Positions 9,490-17,646 of a stretch of 64,000 nucleotides of DNA are shown in pieces. The notes below the pieces were generated by a model. It was not told where the DNA came from, ran no database searches, and saw nothing but the letters and a program-made list of their open reading frames with translations. Numbering within the stretch: position 1 is the first letter of the stretch; the number at the start of each line of letters is the position of its first letter. Source of the stretch: an uncultured Duodenibacillus sp. (lineage in GTDB: Bacteria; Pseudomonadota; Gammaproteobacteria; Burkholderiales; Burkholderiaceae_F); contig CALXQK010000015.1 of assembly GCA_944390745.1 (NCBI GenBank), positions 93,158-157,157 of the forward strand, given 5' to 3'. The position numbers and the translations under genes are program-made.

Positions 9490-10953
9490 CTAGGACTTGT
9501 GCGCGGACAAGGCGTCGCCGACGCGCGAAACGACGGCCTGCGCCTCGCCGCTTGAGAAGTGAAGCGCAAGCGGCTCGCCAACCGTCAGATTCGAGGCATT
9601 GCGCACGACGCGCCCCTGCGTCGTGGTCGCAATGCAGTAGCCGCGCGCGAGCACTCTGGCCATGTCAAGGGCCTGAAGCCGGGCCTGCAGGGCGTCCAGA
9701 CGCGTGCGGTTCATCTCCAGCTGCCGCTGTGCGGCGCGCGCAAGCGCCGTCTGCGCCCGCTCAACATCGCCGCGGTGCGCGGCGATGTCCGGGCGGCGGG
9801 CTGCAAGCCGCGTCCGGTCAAGGACAAGCTGTCCGCGCAACAGCTCCAGCCGCCGGACGGCGGCAGCCTGCAGCTGATCCTGCAGGCCGTCGGCGCGCTG
9901 CGAGAGGCGGTCGAGATACTGCAGCAGAAACCGACGGAAGTCTCCCACCGCCGCCAGGCGCGCCCGCCTGTCCTGCAGAAACGTGCGGTATGCAAACCGC
10001 AGCCGGTCGGCTCTGGAAAGCCGCATGCGGGCAAGTCTCAGGGCGTTCTGCGTGTTTGAAGTCAGGCGCCTGCGCAGCATCAGCAGGCGCTCGGCCGCAT
10101 GCACCCAGCCTTCAACTGCAGCCGCCGCAGCCGCCGTGGGCGTGGCGGCGCGCAGATCGCTCACAAAGTCTGCGATGGTGAAGTCCACCTCGTGGCCCAC
10201 GCCGCAGACAACAGGCATCGGCATCGTGGGAATCATGCGCGCGATGCGCTCGGAGTTGAAGCTCCACAAGTCGGCAATGGAGCCGCCGCCGCGCACCAGC
10301 AGCAGGACGTCAGCCTCGCGCCGGGCGGCCGCTGCCGCAAGTGCGCGCAGGATCTCTCCCTCGGCGGCCTCCCCCTGCACGCTTGCAGGGTAGAGGATGA
10401 TGCGCACCCATGGGGCGCTGCGGCGAAGCGTACGAACCACGTCGCGCAGGGCCGCTGCCTCGGGGCTCGTGACCACGCCGATGGTCGCGGGATACGGCGG
10501 CAGCGCCCGCTTTCTGTCTGCGTCAAAAAGCCCCTCGGCCGCGAGCTTTTCCTTCAGGGCGAGAAACTGCGCAAACAGATCGCCCGCGCCCGCGGGCTTC
10601 ATCGAGCGCGCCACGAAATTGAGCTGTCCGCGGGGTTCGTAGATGTTGAGCGTTCCGCTCAGCTCCACCACGTCGCCCACCTTCGGACGAAATGTCAGGC
10701 GCTGCGCGTCCCTGCGAAAGATGACGCAGCTCAAGAGCGCATCCTCCCTGCGGTCGCGCAGGTCAAAGTAGATGTGTCCGGACGGATAGGGCTTGAACGA
10801 GCGCAGCTCGCCCTGCACCCGGATGTCGCCCCACAAACGCAAAAGCTCCGACTTGATGCCGCGCAGAATTTCTGCAACATCAAGCGGAGCCTGTCTGCTG
10901 ACGGAAAGGGCAGGGTCTTCGGACCAGAACTCGTCGTGCAGGTGCATGTACAC
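9490..10953 (-). CDS. xseA: Exodeoxyribonuclease VII large subunit
   Basis: The large catalytic subunit of ExoVII, which degrades single-stranded DNA and acts in mismatch and damage repair. The 487-aa protein has an N-terminal OB fold (IRVQGELRSFKPYPSGHIYFDL), the core with IGVVTSPEAAALRDV and VLLLVRGGGSIADLWSFN, the conserved GVGHEVDFTIADFVSDLRAATPTAAAA, a long coiled-coil stretch from about residue 280 to 420, and the C-terminal ARGYCIAT. The small subunit xseB is not in the window. The first codons (MYMHLHDEF) are variable, so the start is less certain than the gene. Confidence 0.96.
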   Translation of the reverse strand: MYMHLHDEFWSEDPALSVSRQAPLDVAEILRGIKSELLRLWGDIRVQGELRSFKPYPSGHIYFDLRDRREDALLSCVIFRRDAQRLTFRPKVGDVVELSGTLNIYEPRGQLNFVARSMKPAGAGDLFAQFLALKEKLAAEGLFDADRKRALPPYPATIGVVTSPEAAALRDVVRTLRRSAPWVRIILYPASVQGEAAEGEILRALAAAAARREADVLLLVRGGGSIADLWSFNSERIARMIPTMPMPVVCGVGHEVDFTIADFVSDLRAATPTAAAAAAVEGWVHAAERLLMLRRRLTSNTQNALRLARMRLSRADRLRFAYRTFLQDRRARLAAVGDFRRFLLQYLDRLSQRADGLQDQLQAAAVRRLELLRGQLVLDRTRLAARRPDIAAHRGDVERAQTALARAAQRQLEMNRTRLDALQARLQALDMARVLARGYCIATTTQGRVVRNASNLTVGEPLALHFSSGEAQAVVSRVGDALSAHKS

Positions 10954-11010
10954 GTTCCCCCTCTCCTTTTCGGGCCGATGAAAATCAATGCGCCCGGGGC
11001 CGCTGCCGCA

Positions 11011-11271
11011 TCAACGGCGGCGGGGCGCCGAAGCCGCCGGGGAGGGACGTCCCTCAATGTGGCGGAACGTGATGCGTCCCTTCGTCAGGTCATACGGGGA
11101 GAGCTCAAGCGACACCTTGTCGCCGGCGAGAATGCGGATGTGATGCTTGCGCATCTTGCCGTTGGTGTAGGCGATCAGCTCATGGCCATTGTCGAGCTTT
11201 ACGCGATAGCGGGCGTCAGGGAGCACTTCAAGCACCTGACCGGACATTTCAATAAGGTCTTCTTTTGCCAT
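11011..11271 (-). CDS. infA: Translation initiation factor IF-1
   Basis: IF-1 (86 aa) is an S1/OB-fold protein that occupies the ribosomal A site at initiation. [31 protein letters not shown] and [16 protein letters not shown] are family-typical. The tail after HIEGRPSP adds about 14 residues compared with the 72-aa E. coli protein, as in the longer IF-1 form of many betaproteobacteria. It lies 57 bases before xseA on the same strand. A large palindrome about 90 bases upstream may sit in its leader. Confidence 0.96.
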   Translation of the reverse strand: MAKEDLIEMSGQVLEVLPDARYRVKLDNGHELIAYTNGKMRKHHIRILAGDKVSLELSPYDLTKGRITFRHIEGRPSPAASAPRRR

Positions 11272-11606
11272 ACATCCTGTTTGCCTCCTGCCGCAGCCAT
11301 GACGCTCGTGCGGCCGGCAGACAAAGCTTTGATCAATAAAAAGTCAGTGGGATTTCAATGAAAACCGCGCGGTCCGCGCGGTTTCGAAAGCCGCAATTGT
11401 AAACGTTGAGTCCTTGTTTTTGCTAGATCTTTCATCGAACTCCAGGCAAAAGAGTTGGTTTTAGTTCCCAGGACACGCGCCGAACCGCCAGGCCAGTCTT
11501 ACCCACCAAACAGCTACAATCAATCTGCTGTCCGCAAAAACCCGCGCTGGGCAAGGCCTTGAGGCGCCCCTTTTCGGACGGCGACATACAGACTGGAGCA
11601 CGCTTA
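11272..11606. other. Divergent infA/hemG intergenic region with a long palindrome
   Basis: 335 bases, no gene. At 11362-11384 a near-perfect palindrome has arms AAACCGCGCG and CGCGCGGTTT around a short loop. Read leftward it is followed by TTTTC, resembling a terminator upstream of infA although no leftward gene lies behind it. A GGAG ribosome-binding sequence at 11595 serves hemG. Confidence 0.6.
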
Positions 11607-12161
11607 ATGAAACACGTTTTGATGGCTTACTACAGCCATGCCGGACACACCGCACGCATCGCCCGCACGATTCAGCAGGCGATTGTCGAGGAGGGCCACG
11701 TCTGCGACATGATGGAGATGATGGAGTGCGTGCGCGAGGGCGTCGACTGGTCGCGGTACAACATCGTCATCGTGGGCTCCCCCATCGTCTACGGCGTCTA
11801 CAACAAGGTTGTCTGGGAATTCGTGGAAAAGTTCCGGGCCGAGCTCGATGCGCTGCCCAACAGCTTCTTCAACGTGACGGTCGTGGCGCGCACGCCGCTC
11901 AAGGCCACGCCCGAGGGCAACCGCTACCTGCAGGCCTTCATCAAGCGCTCGCCCTGGAAGCCGCGCGACCTGAAGTGCTTTGCGGGCAAGGTCGACTATC
12001 CGCACTGGACGTGGTACCAGCGCCTGATGATTCAGCTCATCATGCGCATCACCGACGGACCGACCGACCCGAGCGTCATCGTCGACTACACTGACTATGA
12101 GGACGTCAAGGACTACGCAAGGCACTGCCTGCTGCTTGACAAGTTCCAGCGCCGCCGCTGA
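11607..12161 (+). CDS. hemG: Menaquinone-dependent protoporphyrinogen IX dehydrogenase (flavodoxin type)
   Basis: HemG oxidises protoporphyrinogen IX to protoporphyrin IX, the step before iron insertion by HemH, passing electrons to quinones so haem can be made without oxygen. The 184-aa protein aligns along its length with E. coli HemG: flavodoxin-like start MKHVLMAYYSHAGHT, GSPIVYGVYN, VARTPLKATPEGNRYL and especially YPHWTWYQRLMIQLIMRIT near the C-terminus. The start was chosen after GGAGCACGCTTA; 16 upstream codons are dismissed. Ferrochelatase is 14 kb away. Betaproteobacteria more often use HemJ or HemY. Confidence 0.93.
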   Translation: MKHVLMAYYSHAGHTARIARTIQQAIVEEGHVCDMMEMMECVREGVDWSRYNIVIVGSPIVYGVYNKVVWEFVEKFRAELDALPNSFFNVTVVARTPLKATPEGNRYLQAFIKRSPWKPRDLKCFAGKVDYPHWTWYQRLMIQLIMRITDGPTDPSVIVDYTDYEDVKDYARHCLLLDKFQRRR

Positions 12162-12271
12162 TTCCCCGGCCGCCGACCCGCGGGCGCGGGCGGCCCGTTC
12201 TGCTTTCGGAGCGCCGCCCGCCGGCGGCCCTCCTTCCCCGCCTCCTTCCGGCCGTTGTCTTGGTGAGAAAG

Positions 12272-13960
12272 ATGTTGAACAAGACCTTCCCCTGGATCGC
12301 ACACTACCCCGAGGGCGTTCCCGCCGAAATCAATCCTGACGCCTTTGCGTCGATCCCCGCGCTTTTTGACGAGGTCGCCAAAACGCACGGCGGCAAGACC
12401 GCCTTCGTATGCATGGACCGCGCACTCACCTACGACGAGGTCAACGCCCTCTCGAAGGACTTCGCCGGCTTTCTGCAGACGCTTCCCGACCTCAAGCCGG
12501 GCGACAGGGTCGCCCTGATGATGCCCAACATCCTGCAGTACATCATCGCGCTTCTGGGCATCCTTCGCGCCGGCATGATCGCCGTCAACGTCAATCCCCT
12601 CTACACCTCGCATGAACTTGGACACCAGCTCGCCGACAGCGGCTCCAAGGCCATCGTCATCATCGAGAACTTTGCCAAGACCCTCGAGCAGACGCTGGGC
12701 GAGACGCCCATCGAGCACATCATCACCACCAAGGTGGGCGACATGCTGCCGCTGCACAAGCGGCTTCTTGCTGACTTCTATGTTCGGTACGTCAAAAAGA
12801 TGGTGCCCGAGTTCAATCTTCCTGGACACATCAACTTCCGCAAGGCGCTGGCATTGGGGCGCTCGAGAGGCTTTACGCCGGTGGAGCTCAGGAACACCGA
12901 CGTGGCGCTTCTGCAGTACACGGGCGGCACGACGGGCATCGCCAAGGGCGCCATGCTTTCGCACCGCAACGTGCTTGCCAATGTTGAGCAGACCGGAACT
13001 TGGATCAGTCAAACTTTTGAAGTGGGCAAGGAGGTGGCCATGACAGCGCTGCCGCTTTACCACATCTTCAGCTTCACGGCGACGCTGTGCTTTTCCAAAA
13101 ATGCCGCCACGCAGGTCATGGTGCCCAACCCGCGCGACATCCCTGCCCTGGTTGAGCTCGTCAAGAAATGGGACTTCTCGGTCATCCCGGCCGTCAACAC
13201 GCTTTTCAATGCGCTTTTGAACAACAAGGAGTTTCGCGCGCACAAGTTCACGCGCCTGAAGATGACGGTCGGCGGCGGGGCCCAGGTTCAGAAGAGCGTG
13301 GCCGACCGCTGGTATGAGGTTACCGGCTGCCACATTCTCGAGGCCTACGGCCTGACGGAAACAAGTCCCGGCGTTTGCGGCAATCTTCCGGACGCGCCGT
13401 GGGACGGCTCGGTGGGCTATCCCCTGCCCTCAACGCAGGTTTCCATTCGCGGCGAACAATTCAAGGATCTGGGACTGTGCCCGGACGCCGAGCACATCGC
13501 CGAACACACCGGAGAGATCTGCGTCAAGGGCCCGCAGGTGATGCTGGGCTACTGGGAAAAGCCCGAGGAAACCGCCAACGTCTTTGTGGACGGCTGGCTC
13601 AGAACGGGCGACGTCGGCTTCATGGACAGCCGCGGCTGCGTGACCATCACCGACCGCATGAAGGACCTCATCATCGTCAACGGCCTCAACGTCTATCCCA
13701 ATGAAATTGAGAGCGTGATCGCCTCGATGCCCGGCGTGCTTGAGTGCGGCGTGGTCGGCGTCAAGAACCCGCGCGTGGGCGAATCAGTAAAGGCCGTCAT
13801 CGTGAAGAAGGATCCGGCGCTCACCAGAGACGACGTTGTGAAGTACTGCAGGGCGCGCCTGACCGGCTACAAGTGCCCGAGAACGATTGTCTTTGTGAAT
13901 GCCCTGCCCAAGACGGCCGTTGGAAAGATTCTGAGAAGAGAACTGGTTGATATAACCTAA
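12272..13960 (+). CDS. fadD: Long-chain fatty-acid--CoA ligase
   Basis: Activates fatty acids with ATP and CoA at the inner membrane, feeding beta-oxidation or lipid synthesis. The 562-aa protein has the AMP-binding signature YTGGTTGIAKGAMLSHRN (about residue 215), GGGAQVQKSVADRW, the ALTETSP-like AYGLTETSPGVC, WLRTGDVGFMD and the C-terminal lysine in GKILRRELVD. The length matches FadD. Starts at TTG 12260 or GTG 12263 are possible; the ATG at 12272 follows GGTGAG at short spacing. Last GC-rich gene before the AT-rich glycan island. Confidence 0.93.
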   Translation: MLNKTFPWIAHYPEGVPAEINPDAFASIPALFDEVAKTHGGKTAFVCMDRALTYDEVNALSKDFAGFLQTLPDLKPGDRVALMMPNILQYIIALLGILRAGMIAVNVNPLYTSHELGHQLADSGSKAIVIIENFAKTLEQTLGETPIEHIITTKVGDMLPLHKRLLADFYVRYVKKMVPEFNLPGHINFRKALALGRSRGFTPVELRNTDVALLQYTGGTTGIAKGAMLSHRNVLANVEQTGTWISQTFEVGKEVAMTALPLYHIFSFTATLCFSKNAATQVMVPNPRDIPALVELVKKWDFSVIPAVNTLFNALLNNKEFRAHKFTRLKMTVGGGAQVQKSVADRWYEVTGCHILEAYGLTETSPGVCGNLPDAPWDGSVGYPLPSTQVSIRGEQFKDLGLCPDAEHIAEHTGEICVKGPQVMLGYWEKPEETANVFVDGWLRTGDVGFMDSRGCVTITDRMKDLIIVNGLNVYPNEIESVIASMPGVLECGVVGVKNPRVGESVKAVIVKKDPALTRDDVVKYCRARLTGYKCPRTIVFVNALPKTAVGKILRRELVDIT

Positions 13961-14001
13961 TTGCACCAACCTATCTTGTCGGTTGCTTTTTGAGACAATT
14001 A

Positions 14002-15052
14002 ATGAAAAACAATTCAGAAAACGCCTTCAAAGTAGCAATCATCCTCCCCGTCTACAATGTCGAGGATTATCTCGAAGAATGTCTCGATTCTATTTTAGAC
14101 CAGAGCTACACATCATTTGAACTATTTGCCATAAACGACGAATCAACCGCCAAATCTTTGGCAATACTAGACGAATATGCCCAGAACGACAAGCGAATAC
14201 CCATCATCAGCACCGACAATGAAGGATTAGCCGTCGCCCGAAATCACGGACTCGACGCCGCTAAATCCCTAAGCACGATTAAATACATTTCGTTCATTGA
14301 CAGCGACGATAATGTTGCCCCTGATTATTTAACAACTCTCGTCTATTGAAAGCTACGAGGCAGACATCGCATCCTGCTGCTTCAACAAGTTCAATTGCAA
14401 CGGAACAATCGCACACAACAGAGAGCTCAAAGAAAAAAGACTCCTTAGCGTCCTCGGCTTCATCAAACTCACATTTTCCCTGGGCGAATGGAGCTCTTGT
14501 AAAGGTGCAGGCGGAATGGTTTGGAAAAACCTGTATCGCCTCGACACAATTAGAGGCTTGAGATTTGATCCTAGACGTGCATTGCTAGAGGATGAGCCTT
14601 TTGATGTTCTTGTCTCAGGAAGGGCAACAAAGATTATCTATATACCAAAAGAACTGTATTTTTACAGGAAAAGATCGGTCCCGACCTCTTTGTGCAAGCA
14701 AAAGGATTTTCTGGAGCGGCAGCTTCGAGGGCGCCTCCTTTGCTTGGACTACAGCAAGAACTTAAATCCAGACATTACCCTGATTGTCTCCGCACAGTAT
14801 ATTCAAACGTTGCTTACAATTCACAAAAATTCACCTGTCAAGAACATCAATTTCAGTCGGTACCATAATTTAGTCAGAGAGGCCCACTCAAAAGGACTCC
14901 TAAACACAAAATACTATATTCTTTTCAGAATATTCGAAAAACATCCAATAATAACAAGCATTTACAGGCAAATAAGGCTCCTGCTTAAAAAGCAGCGCAC
15001 AGGCAGCAAACGCATCACGAAACCATTAAACCAGACATCACAAGACAAATAG
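14002..15052 (+). pseudogene. Family 2 glycosyltransferase, frameshifted
   Basis: A GT2 (GT-A fold) sugar transferase for a surface polysaccharide. The first part has VAIILPVYNVEDYLEECLDSIL, ELFAINDESTAKSLAIL, GLAVARNHGLDAAKS and FIDSDDNVAPDYL, i.e. nucleotide-sugar binding and the DxD motif. This frame stops at 14347-14349. The +1 frame continues without a break (SIESYEADIASCCFNKF... then GGMVWKNLYRLD... LLEDEPFDVLV) to 15052. One surplus base near 14335-14345 explains the break; no homopolymer is there, so simple phase variation is unlikely. AT-rich, unlike flanking genes, which suggests transfer. It may be inactive or an assembly error. Confidence 0.8.
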
Positions 15053-15187
15053 AATGCCACCAAAACCAACCAGTCAACACAGTGCCGACCAATGCACAAA
15101 CCATTGCAAAAAAACTGATAGCACTCTTAAGCAGGAACCACGCAAATAAGCAAGTTTAATGTCTGCCTTATCTCAGAAATTAGGGGT

Positions 15188-16579
15188 TTAATGAATCTCT
15201 GCCCCCCTGCCAAGGCCGATTAACTTTGATTTCAATGCAGCAGCCATGCGTTTGGCGTTTTCTACTGCATCGAATCCGGGAACCCTATCTGCGAACCTAA
15301 CCCCAGCAACGAATGTATAGCCGGTGCTCCGGAGACTGTAAGCATCCTGGCAAATCTGCTGATGGTCAATGTTTTGACCCATTACCTCCTCGACGGTGAT
15401 GCCTTCTCGATAGCTTGTTACCCCTGGAAAATTCCTGTACCAAGCATACCCAAAGACTAGAGCGGGCTTTCCGCCAGTGATGGCCTCCCACCCAACCGTC
15501 CCTGTAATCGTAGCAACGAACTGGCTCCTCTCAATCAGAGCATAAGTATCAACATCACGCGAGACAAGAACTACATTCGGAATACTAGATAGTCTTCTGA
15601 AGAACCAGATAGACCGCATGTAATACGTCTGCTTAGGATTCTCCTTCACAACAATTTTCCAGCCAGCAGGGAGCATTCTACTCAGGTTTTCAATGGCCAG
15701 GCATTGATCGTAATATCTTCCCCCTAAAGTGTCCGTTGTCATTTCTGGTTGCAGATGAAGCGCAAAATAAACGTATTTCTGCAATCCTCTTTCATCGCTC
15801 GAAAAATACCTTCTTTCATTTTCACGATAAAGAGTCTTCTCTCGGTATCTTGTCAAGTACCGTACCAAAGCGAGAATCCAGTATTTTCCAAAATACTTAC
15901 GATAAATTTCGTAGCGTCTCTTTTTTTGTTCCTTTTTTTCTCTGTGATAATCAGAATTGCTCCATATTTTGATCTTAGACAACAATCTCTGTGCCGTACT
16001 TTTCTTTATCATATACGGCAAGAATTTTTTGTATTCTTTTTTGATTGAATAACTGCCACCTTCCGATCTATCAAACCCACCAATCTCATCCAGATTTTTA
16101 TATATAAAGGTAATATCCGGCCAGAATGACGGCATTAAGAATAATACCTCTATATTACAATATATCGCCGTTTTGTACAAAATATAGTCATAAGGACCGT
16201 GAGGAACATCAGAAAAAAGAACAACTTCCGTTTTCTTGCTCTCGAGAAAGTTTTTAAAATACGAGAAAAGCCTCACAATCACATGATCCAAATCCGCTGC
16301 CGGACTCAACTCTAAGATCTTCTCTCTAGCCAACTGCTGAGCAAAATCCCTCCAATTTGCTCTTAAAAAATCACTATCCTTTTCGTTAAGCTTCCGGCAG
16401 GCTGATTCATCTTCAGAAAACAATATCCTCCACCACCACTTTCCTGCAGGATGGTCAATTTTACTTTTAATATCCAATAACCACTCCTGGATGGAAAGCA
16501 CATGATCGGCTTCCAATTGCAATATTGCATCTCTCTGAGATTCGTCGTCAAATCTAGATACGTAGGCTCTTTTCGTCAT
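15188..16579 (-). CDS. Capsule-type polysaccharide biosynthesis protein (glycosyltransferase-like)
   Basis: 463-aa protein with no signal peptide and a very basic, Lys/Arg-rich middle (about residues 205-260). The C-terminal half has the pattern of the Caps_synth/KpsS-type family: YVYFALHLQPEMTTDTLGG, AIENLSRMLPAGWKIVVKENP, then VDTYALIERSQFVATITGTVGWEAITGGKPALVFG. In relatives this fold moves nonulosonic or Kdo-type sugars from CMP donors. Its place directly after the synthase (9-base gap) and the CMP-sugar-forming gene fits a transferase using that CMP sugar; this is inference. AT-rich. The substrate is unknown. Confidence 0.7.
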   Translation of the reverse strand: MTKRAYVSRFDDESQRDAILQLEADHVLSIQEWLLDIKSKIDHPAGKWWWRILFSEDESACRKLNEKDSDFLRANWRDFAQQLAREKILELSPAADLDHVIVRLFSYFKNFLESKKTEVVLFSDVPHGPYDYILYKTAIYCNIEVLFLMPSFWPDITFIYKNLDEIGGFDRSEGGSYSIKKEYKKFLPYMIKKSTAQRLLSKIKIWSNSDYHREKKEQKKRRYEIYRKYFGKYWILALVRYLTRYREKTLYRENERRYFSSDERGLQKYVYFALHLQPEMTTDTLGGRYYDQCLAIENLSRMLPAGWKIVVKENPKQTYYMRSIWFFRRLSSIPNVVLVSRDVDTYALIERSQFVATITGTVGWEAITGGKPALVFGYAWYRNFPGVTSYREGITVEEVMGQNIDHQQICQDAYSLRSTGYTFVAGVRFADRVPGFDAVENAKRMAAALKSKLIGLGRGAEIH

Positions 16580-16588
16580 GGTGACACA

Positions 16589-17632
16589 CTAGGAGAAAAA
16601 ATCATCCCACTGAAGAATCGAATCTTCTTGCAGATCCTTATTGACCCTCCTATTAATTATCAGCTCCCTGTACTTTGCTGGAATTCCGCTTCCAGGGCGT
16701 TTGGCAATCACATCAGACAAGCAAACCCGGTCACCTTTTTTCTTTGCCACTCTCAAAACAAGTGAACGTCTCGCCTGCACCCTGGACATTTCCTCACACG
16801 CAAACACCGTCTTTTCGTCACTTCCTGATATTTTTTGTATCAGCCTAAAATTCTCTACAGCCTTTTTAAAATCAGAAGGATCTCCTGCGTGATAGTGATC
16901 ATTTCCCGGCAAAGATTTATCTAATGTAAAATGTTTCTCAATCACCTCCGCTCCGTACAGATAGGCAGTGGACAATATCTGCATGTTTGAATCAGGCAGT
17001 GTGTGATCGCTATACCCAACCACAATTTCAGGATAAATCCTTTTCAAAGTCTTAATTACAGCTAGGTTTGCATCTTCCTGCTTTGTCGGATATGAAAGAA
17101 CGCAATGCATCAACACAATCTGACTACAGCCTTCGCCACGTAAGGCACGAACAGCCTCATCCACCTCTGACAAATATGACGCTCCCACAGATAGGAAGAC
17201 CGGCTTTCCCTTTTTTGCAATAAATCTTATAAAATCAAGATTGCTCAAATCTGACGAAGAAATCTTAAAATATTTGCACAAAGAATCTAGATAATCAGCA
17301 GAGTCATAATCAAATGGAGTACATAAAAAATCTACCCCTTGATTTTCGCAGAACTCTGCAAGCTCCTCAAATTCCTGTCTACCAAACTTATCGAACTTGC
17401 AAAACAGTTCATACTGACTTTTCGTCGACTCCTTAGTTGTGTCCCAGTATGCGGGCGAATTTTTCGAGGCCAGCGTCCCCGCCTTGTATGCCTGAAACTT
17501 AACAGCATCAACCCCTGCTTCCTTTGCGCTAACGATATATTTCTTAGCAGCATCCAACGGGCTTATACGTTCAACCCTGGCCGTATCAAAGAAGTTAACA
17601 CCAATTTCAGCAATCAGATAAGGACTTTTCAT
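16589..17632 (-). CDS. N-acetylneuraminate/nonulosonic acid synthase family protein (NeuB/SpsE/PseI-like)
   Basis: 347-aa member of the NeuB family, which condenses phosphoenolpyruvate with a six-carbon amino sugar to give a nine-carbon nonulosonic acid. Seen: PYLIAEIGVNF, AGVDAVKFQAYKAGTL, VDFLCTPFDYDSADYL, KISSSDLSNLDFI, VGYSDHTLPDSNM and VIEKHFTLDKSLPGNDHYHAGDP, then a C-terminal SAF (antifreeze-like) domain from about residue 280. Whether the product is sialic, pseudaminic or legionaminic acid cannot be read here; the PseG-like partner favours pseudaminic/legionaminic. The ATG has GGAG six bases upstream, preferred over TTG at 17644. It follows the fusion gene by 14 bases. Confidence 0.9.
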   Translation of the reverse strand: MKSPYLIAEIGVNFFDTARVERISPLDAAKKYIVSAKEAGVDAVKFQAYKAGTLASKNSPAYWDTTKESTKSQYELFCKFDKFGRQEFEELAEFCENQGVDFLCTPFDYDSADYLDSLCKYFKISSSDLSNLDFIRFIAKKGKPVFLSVGASYLSEVDEAVRALRGEGCSQIVLMHCVLSYPTKQEDANLAVIKTLKRIYPEIVVGYSDHTLPDSNMQILSTAYLYGAEVIEKHFTLDKSLPGNDHYHAGDPSDFKKAVENFRLIQKISGSDEKTVFACEEMSRVQARRSLVLRVAKKKGDRVCLSDVIAKRPGSGIPAKYRELIINRRVNKDLQEDSILQWDDFFS

Positions 17633-17646
17633 ATTAAGCTCCAATT

